From assembly GCF_021130785.1 (NCBI RefSeq), contig NC_060215.1:65414501-65478500 (forward strand): DNA of 64,000 nucleotides, given 5' to 3'. The DNA is from Homalodisca vitripennis (taxonomy: Eukaryota; Arthropoda; Insecta; Hemiptera; Cicadellidae). Under the pieces are notes generated by a model. It searched no databases, was not told the DNA's origin, and saw only the letters and a list, made by a program, of their open reading frames with translations. The position numbers were made by a program, and so were the translations under genes. Below, in pieces: positions 12,778 to 22,610 of the stretch (positions within the stretch are counted from its first letter, which is position 1; every line of letters starts with the position of its first letter).

Positions 12778-12912
12778 CAGAATGGCCACCCGACCGGGAA
12801 TTTAATGGACCTGGAATAAGCCAGGAATCTTCCTGTAGAACCAGGAAATTCTCAAAAACAATTTTTCTGTCTCTAAGAATTTTTAAAATCAAGAAATAAC
12901 TTGACAGCATCC
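12778..12912. repeat. Terminal fragment of hAT-like family shared with 26719-28023
   Basis: CAG-AATGGCCACCCGACCGGGAA at 12778 and the following ~130 bp (ACCAGGAAATT..., AATCAAGA-ATAA-TTGACAGC) match the left end of the element at 26719. No convincing right end with a GTGGCC..CCTG terminus was found downstream, so this is probably a solo end. Confidence 0.6.
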
Positions 12913-12971
12913 AATTATAATTCTTGAGAAATAATAGGATTTAAAAAGAGATGTTATTTTTCACTCTTTTC

Positions 12972-12994
12972 AAAAAAAAAAAAAAAAAAAAAAA
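12972..12994. repeat. A23 homopolymer
   Basis: A run of 23 consecutive A residues. It could be an old poly(A) tail, but no retroposed sequence is recognisable directly to its left. Confidence 0.8.
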
Positions 12995-13564
12995 TACATC
13001 ATAATTGATTTTATATATATGTATTTTTAATTTTAATATTAAAAAAAGAAAAATACCTTACACAACGCACAAAAACGGCCTGTCATTATCAAGTGAAATG
13101 AATGCCACTACTAGGGTTAAGAAATAAGACCATCAAGAAACAAGTCGTCAAAGCTAGAGTGTGATTTTAAGAAACTGTACATATGATGAACGGTTAAACA
13201 AATAGAGCATTAGAATTGAAAACAACATGGAAACGATAGATATGAATACTTATTTTTTCATACAGATGTTAAATAAAAGTAAAACCATATAAAATCCATA
13301 TTTTTTACCTCAATACGTTTTTATCAAAATAAAACCACAATTACATTTTAATTTTTTAAATCTTAACCTAACAAATAACCATAAAAAACTGTTATATATA
13401 TATATTTATCCAAGCATATTTTATAAACAATTCATGAGACATTCTTCACTTTGTATCTTGGTACTAGGTTCTTCGCTTGTTCAGGTTCCCTCCTATCTTC
13501 TACGTCTACCATGTTCCTCATAGGACGTATTATTATTCTTGAGTCGTCAAGGTCAAAGTCTGAA

Positions 13565-13687
13565 TCACAGATAAATAAGTAACGATTCACTTAATAGCGA
13601 CCCTATGTCCGACACATTACTCTCCTCTATATCTAGTTCATGCACAAGTTCCCTCAAGTCACTGGATCGATCTTTGAAGTTGTCCAT
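13565..13687 (-). pseudogene. piggyBac-like transposase, N-terminal fragment
   Basis: From ATG at 13687 the minus strand reads M-D-N-F-K-D-R-S-S-D-L-R-E-L-V-H-E-L-D-I, then an acidic tail. This matches closely the independent fragment at 59215-59322 (M-D-R-N-F-R-D-R-S-S-D-I-R-G-L-V-V-H-E), so both derive from one piggyBac-like family. A continuation in another frame (D-S-R-I-I-I-R-P-M-R-N-M-V-D-V-E-D) can be followed to about 13440. The catalytic core is absent. It is a decayed fragment in intron 3, next to the tandem repeat carrying the mariner. Confidence 0.6.
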
Positions 13688-13833
13688 TGTGCATTGAGTT
13701 GTGACTAATAAAGAGTTCCTACAGAAATAAGAACAGATAAGGGAAGTAAAATAAAGTACATAGACCGAAAGAAAACAAGTCAATAGCCAAATGGTTTATA
13801 GTTTGCAATAGACCTAGGACAAAATAGCAACTA

Positions 13834-15166
13834 CGAGGGCTGTTTTTTTTTTTCAACTTCCGATCGTGCCGCTAAATGGCTGGGCGAGCGGTATCGGCCA
13901 GCAATGTGCGACAGTCGACTGCGCACCTCTCCTACTACAACCTCACTCATTTTCGGACGGCCGACGCCATTTCCAATTTATCTAGCTACACATAAACATG
14001 GCGACCATGATAGAATCTCCCGCCAAGTGTGAGTTGAGAAGTGTCATTCGTTTCTTGCAAGCTGGAGGGTTATCTGCAGCAGAAATTCACCGTAGAATGG
14101 AACAAGTATACGGTGAAAGCTTTATGCGACAGTGACAGTGCAGTGCGTGATTGGTGTAGGAAATTTAAAGATGGACGAGTTGACATTCATGATGAAGGGG
14201 GCCAAGGACGAAAGTCAGTCGCAAACGAAGACCTCGTTGATCGATTTGACCAAAGTGTAAGAAGCAATCGTAAGATTACGGAGCTATCCAATCAGTTTCC
14301 TGAGATTTCAAGGTCAGCCCTATACTCTATCGTAACTGACAAGTTAGGCTACGAAAAATTTTGTGCGCGATGGGTGCCGAAGATGTTGTCTGATGACCAC
14401 AAAGCTCGGCGAATGGCGTCAGCAACGTCTTTTCTGAACCGTTATGAAGCTGACAGCGAAGATTTTTTGATCAAAATCGTGACAGGAGATGAGACATGGG
14501 TTCTGTACGACACCCCAGAAACGAAACAGCAGTCCCAACAATGGATGCATTCAAACTCTCCAAACAAACCCAAAAAATTCAAAAAAACTTTCAACAACAA
14601 AAAGATTATGGCCACCGTGTTTTGGGATCAAAAAGGTGTATTGCTTGTTGAGTTTTTAGAGCCAGGTACCACAATCAATGCGGAAGGATACTGCGGTACG
14701 TTACAACGTTTGCGGAGAGCTATCCAGAACAAAAGGAGAGGAATGCTCACATCGGGAGTAGTGCTCATTCATGACAACGCCCGTCTTCACAGTGCTGCTT
14801 TGACAAAGCGTCTTCTTGACGGTTTTAAATGGGATGTTTTTGAACATCCGGCGTATAGTCCTGACTTAGCCCCGAGTGACTATCACCTTTTCCCGGAACT
14901 GAAGAAGATGCTAGGAGGGCAGAGCTTCCGAACAGACGACGCGCTGCGAGACGCCGTGAAAACCCATCTCAAATCACTGGCGGCAAACTTCTATGAAGAA
15001 GGTATTAAGAAGCTTGTACCCAGGTATGAAAAATGCCTCAATTTAAATGGCGATTATGTTGAAAAGTAAGTAATAATGTACCTAACTTTTGATAGTAAAT
15101 TTATTTAATTACTCTCCCTAGTTTTATTTTTATACCACATCGGAAGTTGAAAAAAAACAGCCCTCG
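13834..15166 (+). mobile_element. mariner transposon, nearly intact, 1333 bp
   Basis: The terminal inverted repeats are CGAGGGCTG-T(n)-CAACTTCCGAT at the left and its complement at the right (to 15166). They differ mainly in the length of the T tract. A TA target duplication flanks it (13832-13833, 15167-15168). Length and coding content are standard for mariner. It is inserted in the first copy of a ~185-bp tandem repeat in intron 3 of the PAT1 gene. The clean ends and a single coding lesion suggest recent activity. Confidence 0.97.
13998..15069 (+). pseudogene. mariner transposase (D,D34D) with one 4-bp duplication
   Basis: Translation from ATG 13998 gives M-A-T-M-I-E-S-P and the HTH region (V-I-R-F-L-Q-A-G-G, E-I-H-R-R-M). 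The frame then breaks at TGA 14133-14135, where a duplicated CAGT shifts it. The rest is open to 15069. It shows W-C-R-K-F-K-D-G-R, C-A-R-W-V-P-K-M-L, the first catalytic block T-G-D-E-T-W-V, the second H-D-N-A-R-L-H and the third S-P-D-L-A-P-S-D-Y-H-L-F. Thirty-four residues separate the second and third aspartates, the mariner D34D signature, and all three are present. It ends D-Y-V-E-K. Total length would be about 355 aa, normal for the family. It would cut and paste at TA sites. As it stands only the N-terminal 45 residues are made in frame. Confidence 0.93.
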
Positions 15167-15610
15167 TAACAATTTGAAATTTAATAGCCAAAAATGTTAT
15201 GGTCTTTGAGCTCATAGGAAAAATAAACTTATTAGAAAAGAAGAATAAAGTAATGAAATTATATTTAGAGTGAGAAAACAAGTCAATATCCATTTGGTTT
15301 ATAATGTGTATTAGAAATTCATAGGCCTAGGCCTAAAACAAAACAGGAACTATCAGTGTGAAATTTAGTAACAAAAACATAATTGTTTTGAGCCATAATA
15401 AAAAGAAACTTAGCTTTTAGAAAAGAAGAATAAAGTAACAAAATTATATTTAAAATGAGAAAATAAGTCAATAGTTAGTTTGTTTATTGTAATGGTTTTA
15501 TTTATGACAGCCTAAAAAAAACTTCGATATGCATCTAAATTTAGTAAACAAATATATTACTGTTAGTATTATTGACTAAAACTGCTAACATAAGAACATT
15601 ACAGGATCGT

Positions 15611-16734
15611 AATAAACACGTTTTATGCAATAATCAATAATTGCTTATAGTTATCAAACATAATAAATGAAAAAATAACCACAAAAGTCAACTGTGCCCG
15701 CCTGTAAAAAAAAGAGTTGAAAACAAATTCCACCTTATAAACAGCTGATGGCGTTATCCGCCCCCTCGTTACAACTATTGATATAACAATGTCTGCAGAC
15801 AAGACAGATTCTGATGTTTGCAATGGTGCCGGAATCACGTTAATATAACTAGTTTTATACTATAAGAAGTGAAATAGTGACGCCATAACTAATCGTCGAT
15901 TGCCAACATTACGGTTATAGAAACCTTTAGCCATATTCACCAGTTTTACATGCAGTCACATCATTTCCACAAATATGGCAGTTTTATCATCTTGTAGCTG
16001 GAGTGCCTTGAAATGAATTTGATTATTTTCAAAAGCATTGTGCTGGCTTTACTGGATAAGTGCTGGTTAAAGGGTGGCCTGAATAAATGTTGTTTGAAAC
16101 ATGTTCTACATTGTACTTGTTGCTGATTGTAAAAACTTCATAAAAGTACCATTTTAGCCATTTTATAAGGTATTGTAGCAGAACAATAGTGTATTCTGAC
16201 CCATGAATAAATTTTGTGTAATAATCCAATTCAATGAGTAAACAGACTATGCAAGAAACCCGGACTAAGTTTTATCAATCAGCCAAGAAAATAATCACAA
16301 AGTTTGTGTGGTGACTTTCACGTGTTTAGGGGGACTACTAGCTTCTCAAATGGGGCTTGTGTAGCCAAAATTCAGTAAAGGTATTATATTGAGTTAACAC
16401 AGTGTTTGAAAAAAAGGTATTTTTCCCGTCTTTGTCACTTTTGGCTCCAGTTTGAACTGGTTGAATTTAGACACGCATCAGGTATTCTTAATTAAGACCA
16501 TTTCCATGCAGATAAATTCCGTGGAAATATTGTCCTTTTGTTTTTTCAACATCCTGATCTGCAATACAGAATCTCTGAGCAGTGTGCACTCCACAACCAA
16601 CCTGATAACAGTGAGATTAATGATTTGTACTCTTTCTAGATGACTTAAATGCTACAGTAATATGTTATTATTTAATAATACTTAACATACCTGTATGTTT
16701 GGCTAATTAAATTTTTTGCCATTTTAAATTTCAG
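15611..16734. other. Intron 3 remainder, no gene seen
   Basis: AT-rich intron sequence up to the acceptor at 16733-16734. The 60-70 aa ORFs on both strands show no recognisable motifs. Nothing else is supported. Confidence 0.4.
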
Positions 16735-16884
16735 TTTTTAACTGTGGAAGAGTTAGAAAAAAACATGAAGAAAGCAGTGGCAGAGATTAAGAACATTGGA
16801 AGTTCTACCAATGAACGTTATCCCGAACGTTATGCCAATAATAGATTACGCAACAGAGTGGTTGCAGACAACATTTCTCGCATT
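16735..16884 (+). CDS. Patr-1: PAT1/PATL1 homologue, 50-codon exon
   Basis: This exon follows AATTTCAG and precedes GTGAGT; 150 nt, phase 0 at both ends. It begins F-L-T-V-E-E-L-E-K-N-M-K-K and ends D-N-I-S-R-I, a charged, probably helical segment with a basic patch (N-N-R-L-R-N-R). The F-x-T-V-E-E-L-E pattern recalls the conserved short peptide of insect PAT1 proteins before the proline-rich region, but this comparison is from memory. The upstream intron holds the nearly intact mariner and the downstream 11.5-kb intron holds the retrotransposon. Both borders match the consensus well. Confidence 0.72.
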
Positions 16885-17691
16885 GTGAGTTTACCATCAG
16901 TTTGATTGATATTTTTATATTGCTGGTTAATTTTATTTTATATACAAAGCAAATAAAAAAAGAACCTTCTATTCTTTTATAATTCAGACTGTGTTCTGTT
17001 TACTGTGACGTCTTTGGACACTGATGAAAAATTCATTAAATAGCGTGTTCAAGATGGGGTTGTACAACAATATAATAATGAACATGTCAGGAAGGTTTGT
17101 TTTGAGTTAATTATATGCAGTGTATGTTTTAATTTGAATTCAATTCTACAATTCATAATTTGATCAAAATATACTTAACCCTTTGCACGCCAGCCTATTT
17201 TTTATTTTATTACTTTTTTCCAAAAGTACTACCCAGAAACGCCAAGGGCATTTTCAGCAGTTTTGCAAGTTTTCACAAAATGTATCATAACTTTTTAATT
17301 TTTGAACAGATATTGATGATTTCTTTACCATTATTTTGCTTATGAAAAGCTTTTGTTCAGTTGGTAAATTGTAGTTGCATAAAAGTAATTTAAACTTATT
17401 AAAAAAATAAAAAATTCAGAAAAGAAAATTAAAATTTTCAAAAAAGTTTTTTTTAGCACAAATAAGTAGTTTCAAAAAATATTTTTGCTGATTTCCTGTT
17501 ATATCCTAGTCAACTATATCTACCCCTTAACCTAATTACAAAATTTCAAAAGCCTATCTTATATAGAAGTCCAGTTGTGATTTTCTTCAATAAATGTGAC
17601 ACGGGCACAGTTTTTGTAAGTTGCATGGACGTTGTATGTAATGTTACACTATATTCACAAATCAATATTTGACACTATACTAAAATAAATC

Positions 17692-18562
17692 GGTACGTTG
17701 GGATTATACTGACCAAAGCAGTATGAAGAACACAAAAATATAAATTTATAGAAACAAACATGATACAACGAAAAAACAACTCTTTAATTACAAAATTACA
17801 AACTTACAACGATTATCAATTATTGTTAATGGGGTCAGATTCCGGCTCCCAACGCTTAAACTTTTTTCAATAAGCTTAGAACGTTATAAAACGATGTAGT
17901 TGAGTAACAGAACTAACATTCCATCAATCAACAAGCATTTCCAGGTATTGTGATCGGTATTGTTGTCGCTGCTATCTTATCTTTCTCGAGAATCCCGATT
18001 ACGGCAGGCCGCGTGGCATGATTATTTAAGTTTTTTGCACGGTACATAATTGCCTTTCCATTACAATTCAATTTATATTTCTGATCAGCCCCTCTAGAAT
18101 TTGATATTTTACTGATAGGTACTATCTCGAGGGATGTTTTTCTTTCGTTGACATCAGCGCGGGGTTCGGCAGCACCTTCGATCGGAGGCACTCGCATTTT
18201 GGGTAGCAGAGTGTGATCAAGAATAAAAACAAGTTTTGTTTTCAATAAAGAGTTTAGTTTTTGGTTTTTGTTTGGTAATGTTTGTGTTTGTTGAATTTTT
18301 GTGTTTGGAGAAATGTAGGGGTAAAACATGGAAGTACAACAAAGAGACGCACCAGCTGAACGGGCGGCGAGACTCAGCAATCACGTTATCTACTAGACCG
18401 CTCGACTTTGACCTCAGTCTGAGGATGGGGAGTGGTTTGCGATAAGACAATTCCTGTTTTATACTGACGAAATATTGTTCTACGCTAATCTAGTAATCAG
18501 TAGAAGCAAAATGTCAAATAACGATTCATGTCTGGGTGTGGTCGGTATAATTCCAAAGTACC
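17692..18562. mobile_element. Nested inverted-repeat module, family copy 1
   Basis: The module begins GGTACGTTGGGATTATACTG at 17692 and ends with the complement of GGTACTTTGGAATTATACCG at 18562. A second partial copy of the end lies at 18568-18601. The same module occurs inverted inside the TTAA element at 59614-61088 (59908-60580). The shared interior includes TCTCGAGAATCCCGATTACGG and CATTCCATCAATCAAC. The copy here is about 200 bp longer. It looks like an independent DNA transposon of unknown superfamily; I could not define a target duplication. Confidence 0.75.
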
Positions 18563-18868
18563 AATAAGGTACGAGTGTGGTCGATATAATCCCAAAGTAC
18601 CAATAAATCTAATAAAAGGGGCATAATAAAAATGCTCTAGCAACAAAAGTAATGAGAGAAATACAAACGTAAACAACGCACAGCAACACGAACGTAACCT
18701 CACTCTCGACCAAACAATCCAACAGCTGCGAAGCTCAAATACGACCAAACAAACAGTTCATAAAGGAATAAACAACTTTGTGGTTTCAAAGCAACTAATC
18801 TACTATCGATTAGTCAAAATTTCACGGCAATCAGATGAACTATAAGAAAATTACAGGCGAAAAACGTG

Positions 18869-18934
18869 ACGTACCTATATTACGGCCGTTGGCGATTTTC
18901 AGTTGAGTAGCCGACGGCCGTAATATAGGTACGT
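18869..18934. repeat. 25-nt-arm hairpin at the right end of the TTAA element
   Basis: Arms ACGTACCTATATTACGGCCG... (18869-18893) and its complement (18910-18934) flank a 16-nt loop. There is one mismatch. It lies 14 bp inside the right terminus and probably contributes to transposase binding. Confidence 0.9.
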
Positions 18935-19449
18935 TGGCGTGCAAAGGGTTAAATATATGCTTCTAATGCTTTTGTAAGAATTGTTCATTAATTACCCTCA
19001 GCAAAAAGCATAACACTTGAAAGTGACAAGGATAGTAGTATTTTAAAATGGGTCTAACTTATTAATTATAATGATTATTAAATTTCCACGTATTTTATTT
19101 AAACAGATAATTTGTTTACAAGATGTTTATTCATATTCATATTCAAATTCCTTTATTCACAATTGCACAACATGTACAGAATAGTGTCATTACATTACTT
19201 TCTACAAACTCTAAGATACTTTTAAGAAATTCATGTACAAAATTCTTCTGTATATTAAAAAGAGTTGGCTAAGGCTTTTTATAATCTTTTTTACAATAAA
19301 TTTATTTATAAAAATAATAATTTATTTAATTGTGATCTATTTAGCATACTAAAACAGCTTGATTATACTTTAATTGATATTTTACACAAATGATATTACA
19401 AACTACACATAACAATATTGCAAATAATATTTAAACTATCGGTATATTA

Positions 19450-22400
19450 TTAAAATAAAATAAAAAACTCCTCCAATGCATACAGGGGCCTGCCCAGCAT
19501 CATTGTTTTCAGCTTAGTTTTGAATTTATATAAGTCCTCTATTGTTTTAATTTCTTTAGGCAGTCTATTGAAATATTTTATACCTGAATATGATGGTTTT
19601 TTTTCATACATCCTTAATTTATGTTGGTCAAAAGCCAGGTCATTTTTACACCTTGTGTTATATTTATGATTGTCTCCGTTTCTCACAAAATTATTCAAAT
19701 TTCTTTTGATGAACAGACACAGCTCAAAAACATACTGGCTATAAACAGTGAGAATACCCAGCTCTGAAAAATGAATCTTTAATGAATCATTCCATTTTAA
19801 TTTTAACATGATACAAAGTGCTTTCTTTTGCAAAATTAGAATTCTATTCAGATTAGCTTTACTTGTACCACCATACACTATAATACCATAGGCAATATGT
19901 GAATGAATTAATCCGTAGTAAATTGTTTTGAGTGTATTCAAATTAGAAAATTTTGACATACGTTTCAACGCAAACAAACCGGAAGATATTTTGCTACAAA
20001 TTTGGTCTATGTGTGAGTTCCAGTTTAAGTTTTTGTCTAATTTTAATCCCAGAAATTTTGTTTCATCTACATTTTCTATCATTTCTTCATTTAAACATAT
20101 ATTAATCCTATCCAGTTGTTTTTTACTTGAAAATGTAACGTATTTTGTTTTTAGTGAGTTTAACAGTAAATTTTTTGAAATTAGATATTGGTTCAAAGAC
20201 GACAGACTAACATAAGCTGAGGTCTCTATGTCTTCAACTGACTTTTCTGATATTTTCAAATTTATGTCATCTGCGTACAAACAAATGTTCTCAAAGTGAC
20301 TTTTATGGGGTAATCCTCTGATGTAGCACAGAAAAAGTAATGGACCCTAATATAGATCCCTGTGGGACTCCATATTTCACAGGCTTATGGTCAGATTTAT
20401 CACAGGATAACTGTTTAGAATTTGAAACAAAATTTATTTCTACAAATTGTAACCTATCCACTAGATATGTATTAAACCAATTAAGTGCCCTTCCTCTAAT
20501 TCCTAATTTGTGTAGTGCATCAAGCAAATCACTATGCCCTACACTATCAAATGCTTTACTCAAATCTAAGAATACCCCTATTGTTTTTTTACCCTTATCT
20601 ACCGAATCAATAATTGACTCTATCATTTGTGTAGCAGCACTAATCACTGATTTCCCGGAACGAAAACCGTGTTGTTCTTTATCAAAAAGATTATTAATTT
20701 CTAAGTATTTTGTTAGTTGGATTGACATGGCTCGCTCATAAATCTTAGCAAATGAAGATATCATAGAAACTGGTCTGTAGTCTGATGCACATTCCCGTAG
20801 GCCCTCTTTAAATAAAGGTTTTACCTTGGATATTTTTAATTATTTTGGAAAAATCCCACTGATGAATGAGGAGTTAATTAAATGAACAAGAGGTTGAATT
20901 AGACACTGTCTAGCAAGTTTAATGACTGGCATCGGTACCTCATCATAGCCTGTTGAGTATTTATGTGGAAAAGACATGATAATTTTTTCAAGATCTATTT
21001 CTGAAATATTTTTAGGTATAAAAAAATTTTTTGTTTGTAATTTAATTGGTTGATCTTCACCAAATGCCTTAGTTGAGTTAAGTTTTAGTTTTGGTAAGAT
21101 TTGTGAATCAACCATATTTATGTAGAAATTGTTAAACATTTCTGAAACTGTATTAGGATTATTAACAACTAAACCATCAATATTTAAAGCTATATTTTCA
21201 TGACTTTTAGTCCTCTTACCAATTTCACTGTTTATGATCTTCCAAGTCTCCCTGCATACATTTGAGGAGCCAGAAATCAATGAATCTAAATACATTTGTT
21301 TTTCTACTTTACATTGACTGTTGTATTCCTTGATTTTTACTTTTAAAACTTGTTTTAAATGTTGACTGTTACTTTCTCTACTGAGGGAAGAAATTTTTGA
21401 AATTTCATTTTTCATTTTAAGTAAATCTTCAGTTATCCATGACTCTTTTTTATTAATTTGTTTAGTTTTCATTTTAGGATAACATGTATCAAAATAATAA
21501 AAAAATATTGAAAAAAATTCATCATACTTTTCCTGAACAGGTGCGTTATATACACTGTTCCAACTTTCTTGAGATACACATTTAAGAAATAATTGATTAT
21601 TTTCCTTGTTGAATTTTCTTTGAAACTTCGTTAAATCATTATTACTGTGTTTATAATCTAAATTTCCATCTATTGCAACAAGTTGGGCGTCATGGTCAGA
21701 AATATTTGTAATAATACCCTCAACTTTTACACCCTGTTTAGGAAAATTGCTTAAAACATGATCAATACAGGTCTGAGCTGTAGTACAGACTCTAGTAGGA
21801 AAATCTACCAAACAATTCATCCCATGACCTTTCAAAATGTTTTTTAAATTTCTACATTCTTTAGAATTTATAAGTGTATTTATGTTTATATCACCCACTT
21901 AAAAAATATATTCACATTTTTTTGTAATTAAATTTATTAATTTATCCAATTTTTCTAGAAATATGTGTGTATTAGAGCTGGGAGATCTATAAATACCTAC
22001 TACAATAAACTTAAAGCTATTACAGCTAAACATTGTTGCACAAATTTCAAACTGTATCTTCTTGCAATTCATTGCATGCCGGAAAACATACCTGTTTCCA
22101 TTCAATCCCATCTTTACATAGTACCATAACTCCCCCTCTAATGGTTGTTTTCCTACAATAATGAGAAGTAACTGTATATTTACTTACATTTAATCGACAA
22201 ATTTCATCCAGTTTAATATTATGTTCACTAAGAACTACTATATCCGGATTTAATTCTTCTAAAAGTATTTCTAGTGATTCAATTCTGGATTCTAAATGTT
22301 GAATGTTTTGATGAAAAATTTTAATTTTTTTAAATTTTGAATATTGGTAGCTAGACTTTTTCTTGGATTGGTTGATTGAAATTTTTTGATCAAAATTTAC

Positions 22401-22510
22401 GTTTTCCCTTTGAGAGGTCTGGTAACTGAGTTTAAACGGTTTACAGATCGTTCTCCGGCATTTTCACTCGTATGTTGGATTTGCACTTCACTCAATGACT
22501 GACTGCTCAT
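19450..22510 (-). pseudogene. Retrotransposon ORF2: endonuclease + reverse transcriptase, broken
   Basis: The N-terminus shows an AP-type endonuclease: I-F-H-Q-N-I-Q-H-L near 22320, L-S-E-H-N near 22230, V-G-I-Y-R-S-P-S-S, then G-D-I-N-I near 21890 and I-S-D-H-D-A-Q near 21690. The reverse transcriptase follows: D-Y-R-P-V-S, H-G-F-R-S-G-K-S, F-L-D-L-S-K-A-F-D-S-V (block A), Y-G-V-P-Q-G-S-I-L-G (block B) and Y-A-D-D near 20275 (catalytic). The C-terminal region includes Y-F-N-R-L-P-K-E-I-K. Lesions: frameshifts near 22400 and 22090, in-frame TAA at 21899-21901 and 20840-20842, and a 1-nt insertion near 20330 just after block B. The upstream, middle and RT segments between the stops share one frame. 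It is dead but young. It would nick DNA and prime reverse transcription. Confidence 0.9.
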
Positions 22511-22610
22511 ACACACTTTCACTTAACACACCTCCAGGTGATGTTGACATGCTTGATACTGAGGCAGCATGCAGCAGTGGAGTGGTCTCTAGTGCTTCAG
22601 ACGGTGAAGA

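Larger units (their letters stand above)
13769..15610. repeat. ~185-bp tandem repeat (three copies), first copy split by mariner
   Basis: Units start at 13769, 15272 and 15457 with GA(G/A)AAAACAAGTCAAT. They share TTAGAAAAGAAGAATAAAGTAA near their ends. Copies 2 and 3 start 185 bp apart. Copy 1 is interrupted by the mariner between 13833 and 15167; removing the element and one TA leaves a unit of about 168 bp. Copy 3 fades out near 15600. Confidence 0.8.
17179..18948. mobile_element. Non-autonomous TTAA element (piggyBac-type), 1770 bp
   Basis: TTAA at 17175-17178 and 18949-18952 flank termini CCCTTTGCACGCCA and TGGCGTGCAAAGGG. This is the classic piggyBac arrangement (TTAA duplication and CCC...GGG ends). 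No transposase is encoded. The right subterminal region has a 25-nt-arm hairpin (18869-18893 / 18910-18934, one mismatch). The CGTTGGCG motif occurs twice 45 bp apart near the right end (18887 and 18932). The middle is occupied by a separate inverted-repeat module (17692-18562). A 150-aa minus-strand ORF inside the module is not supported as a protein. Confidence 0.9.

Noticed and set aside
16060..16085. Possible right end (GGGTGGCCTG) for the hAT-like end at 12778
   Set aside because: The terminus does not match well and the flanking 8 bp are not duplicated.
17928..18380. 150-aa minus-strand ORF
   Set aside because: It lies inside the inverted-repeat module; the copy at 59908-60580 lacks much of it and does not keep the frame.
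20840..21898. EN/RT segment as a separate gene starting at G-D-I-N
   Set aside because: The apparent start is a GTG directly after an in-frame TAA; the preceding frame is the same and carries the endonuclease N-terminus, so this is one broken ORF2.
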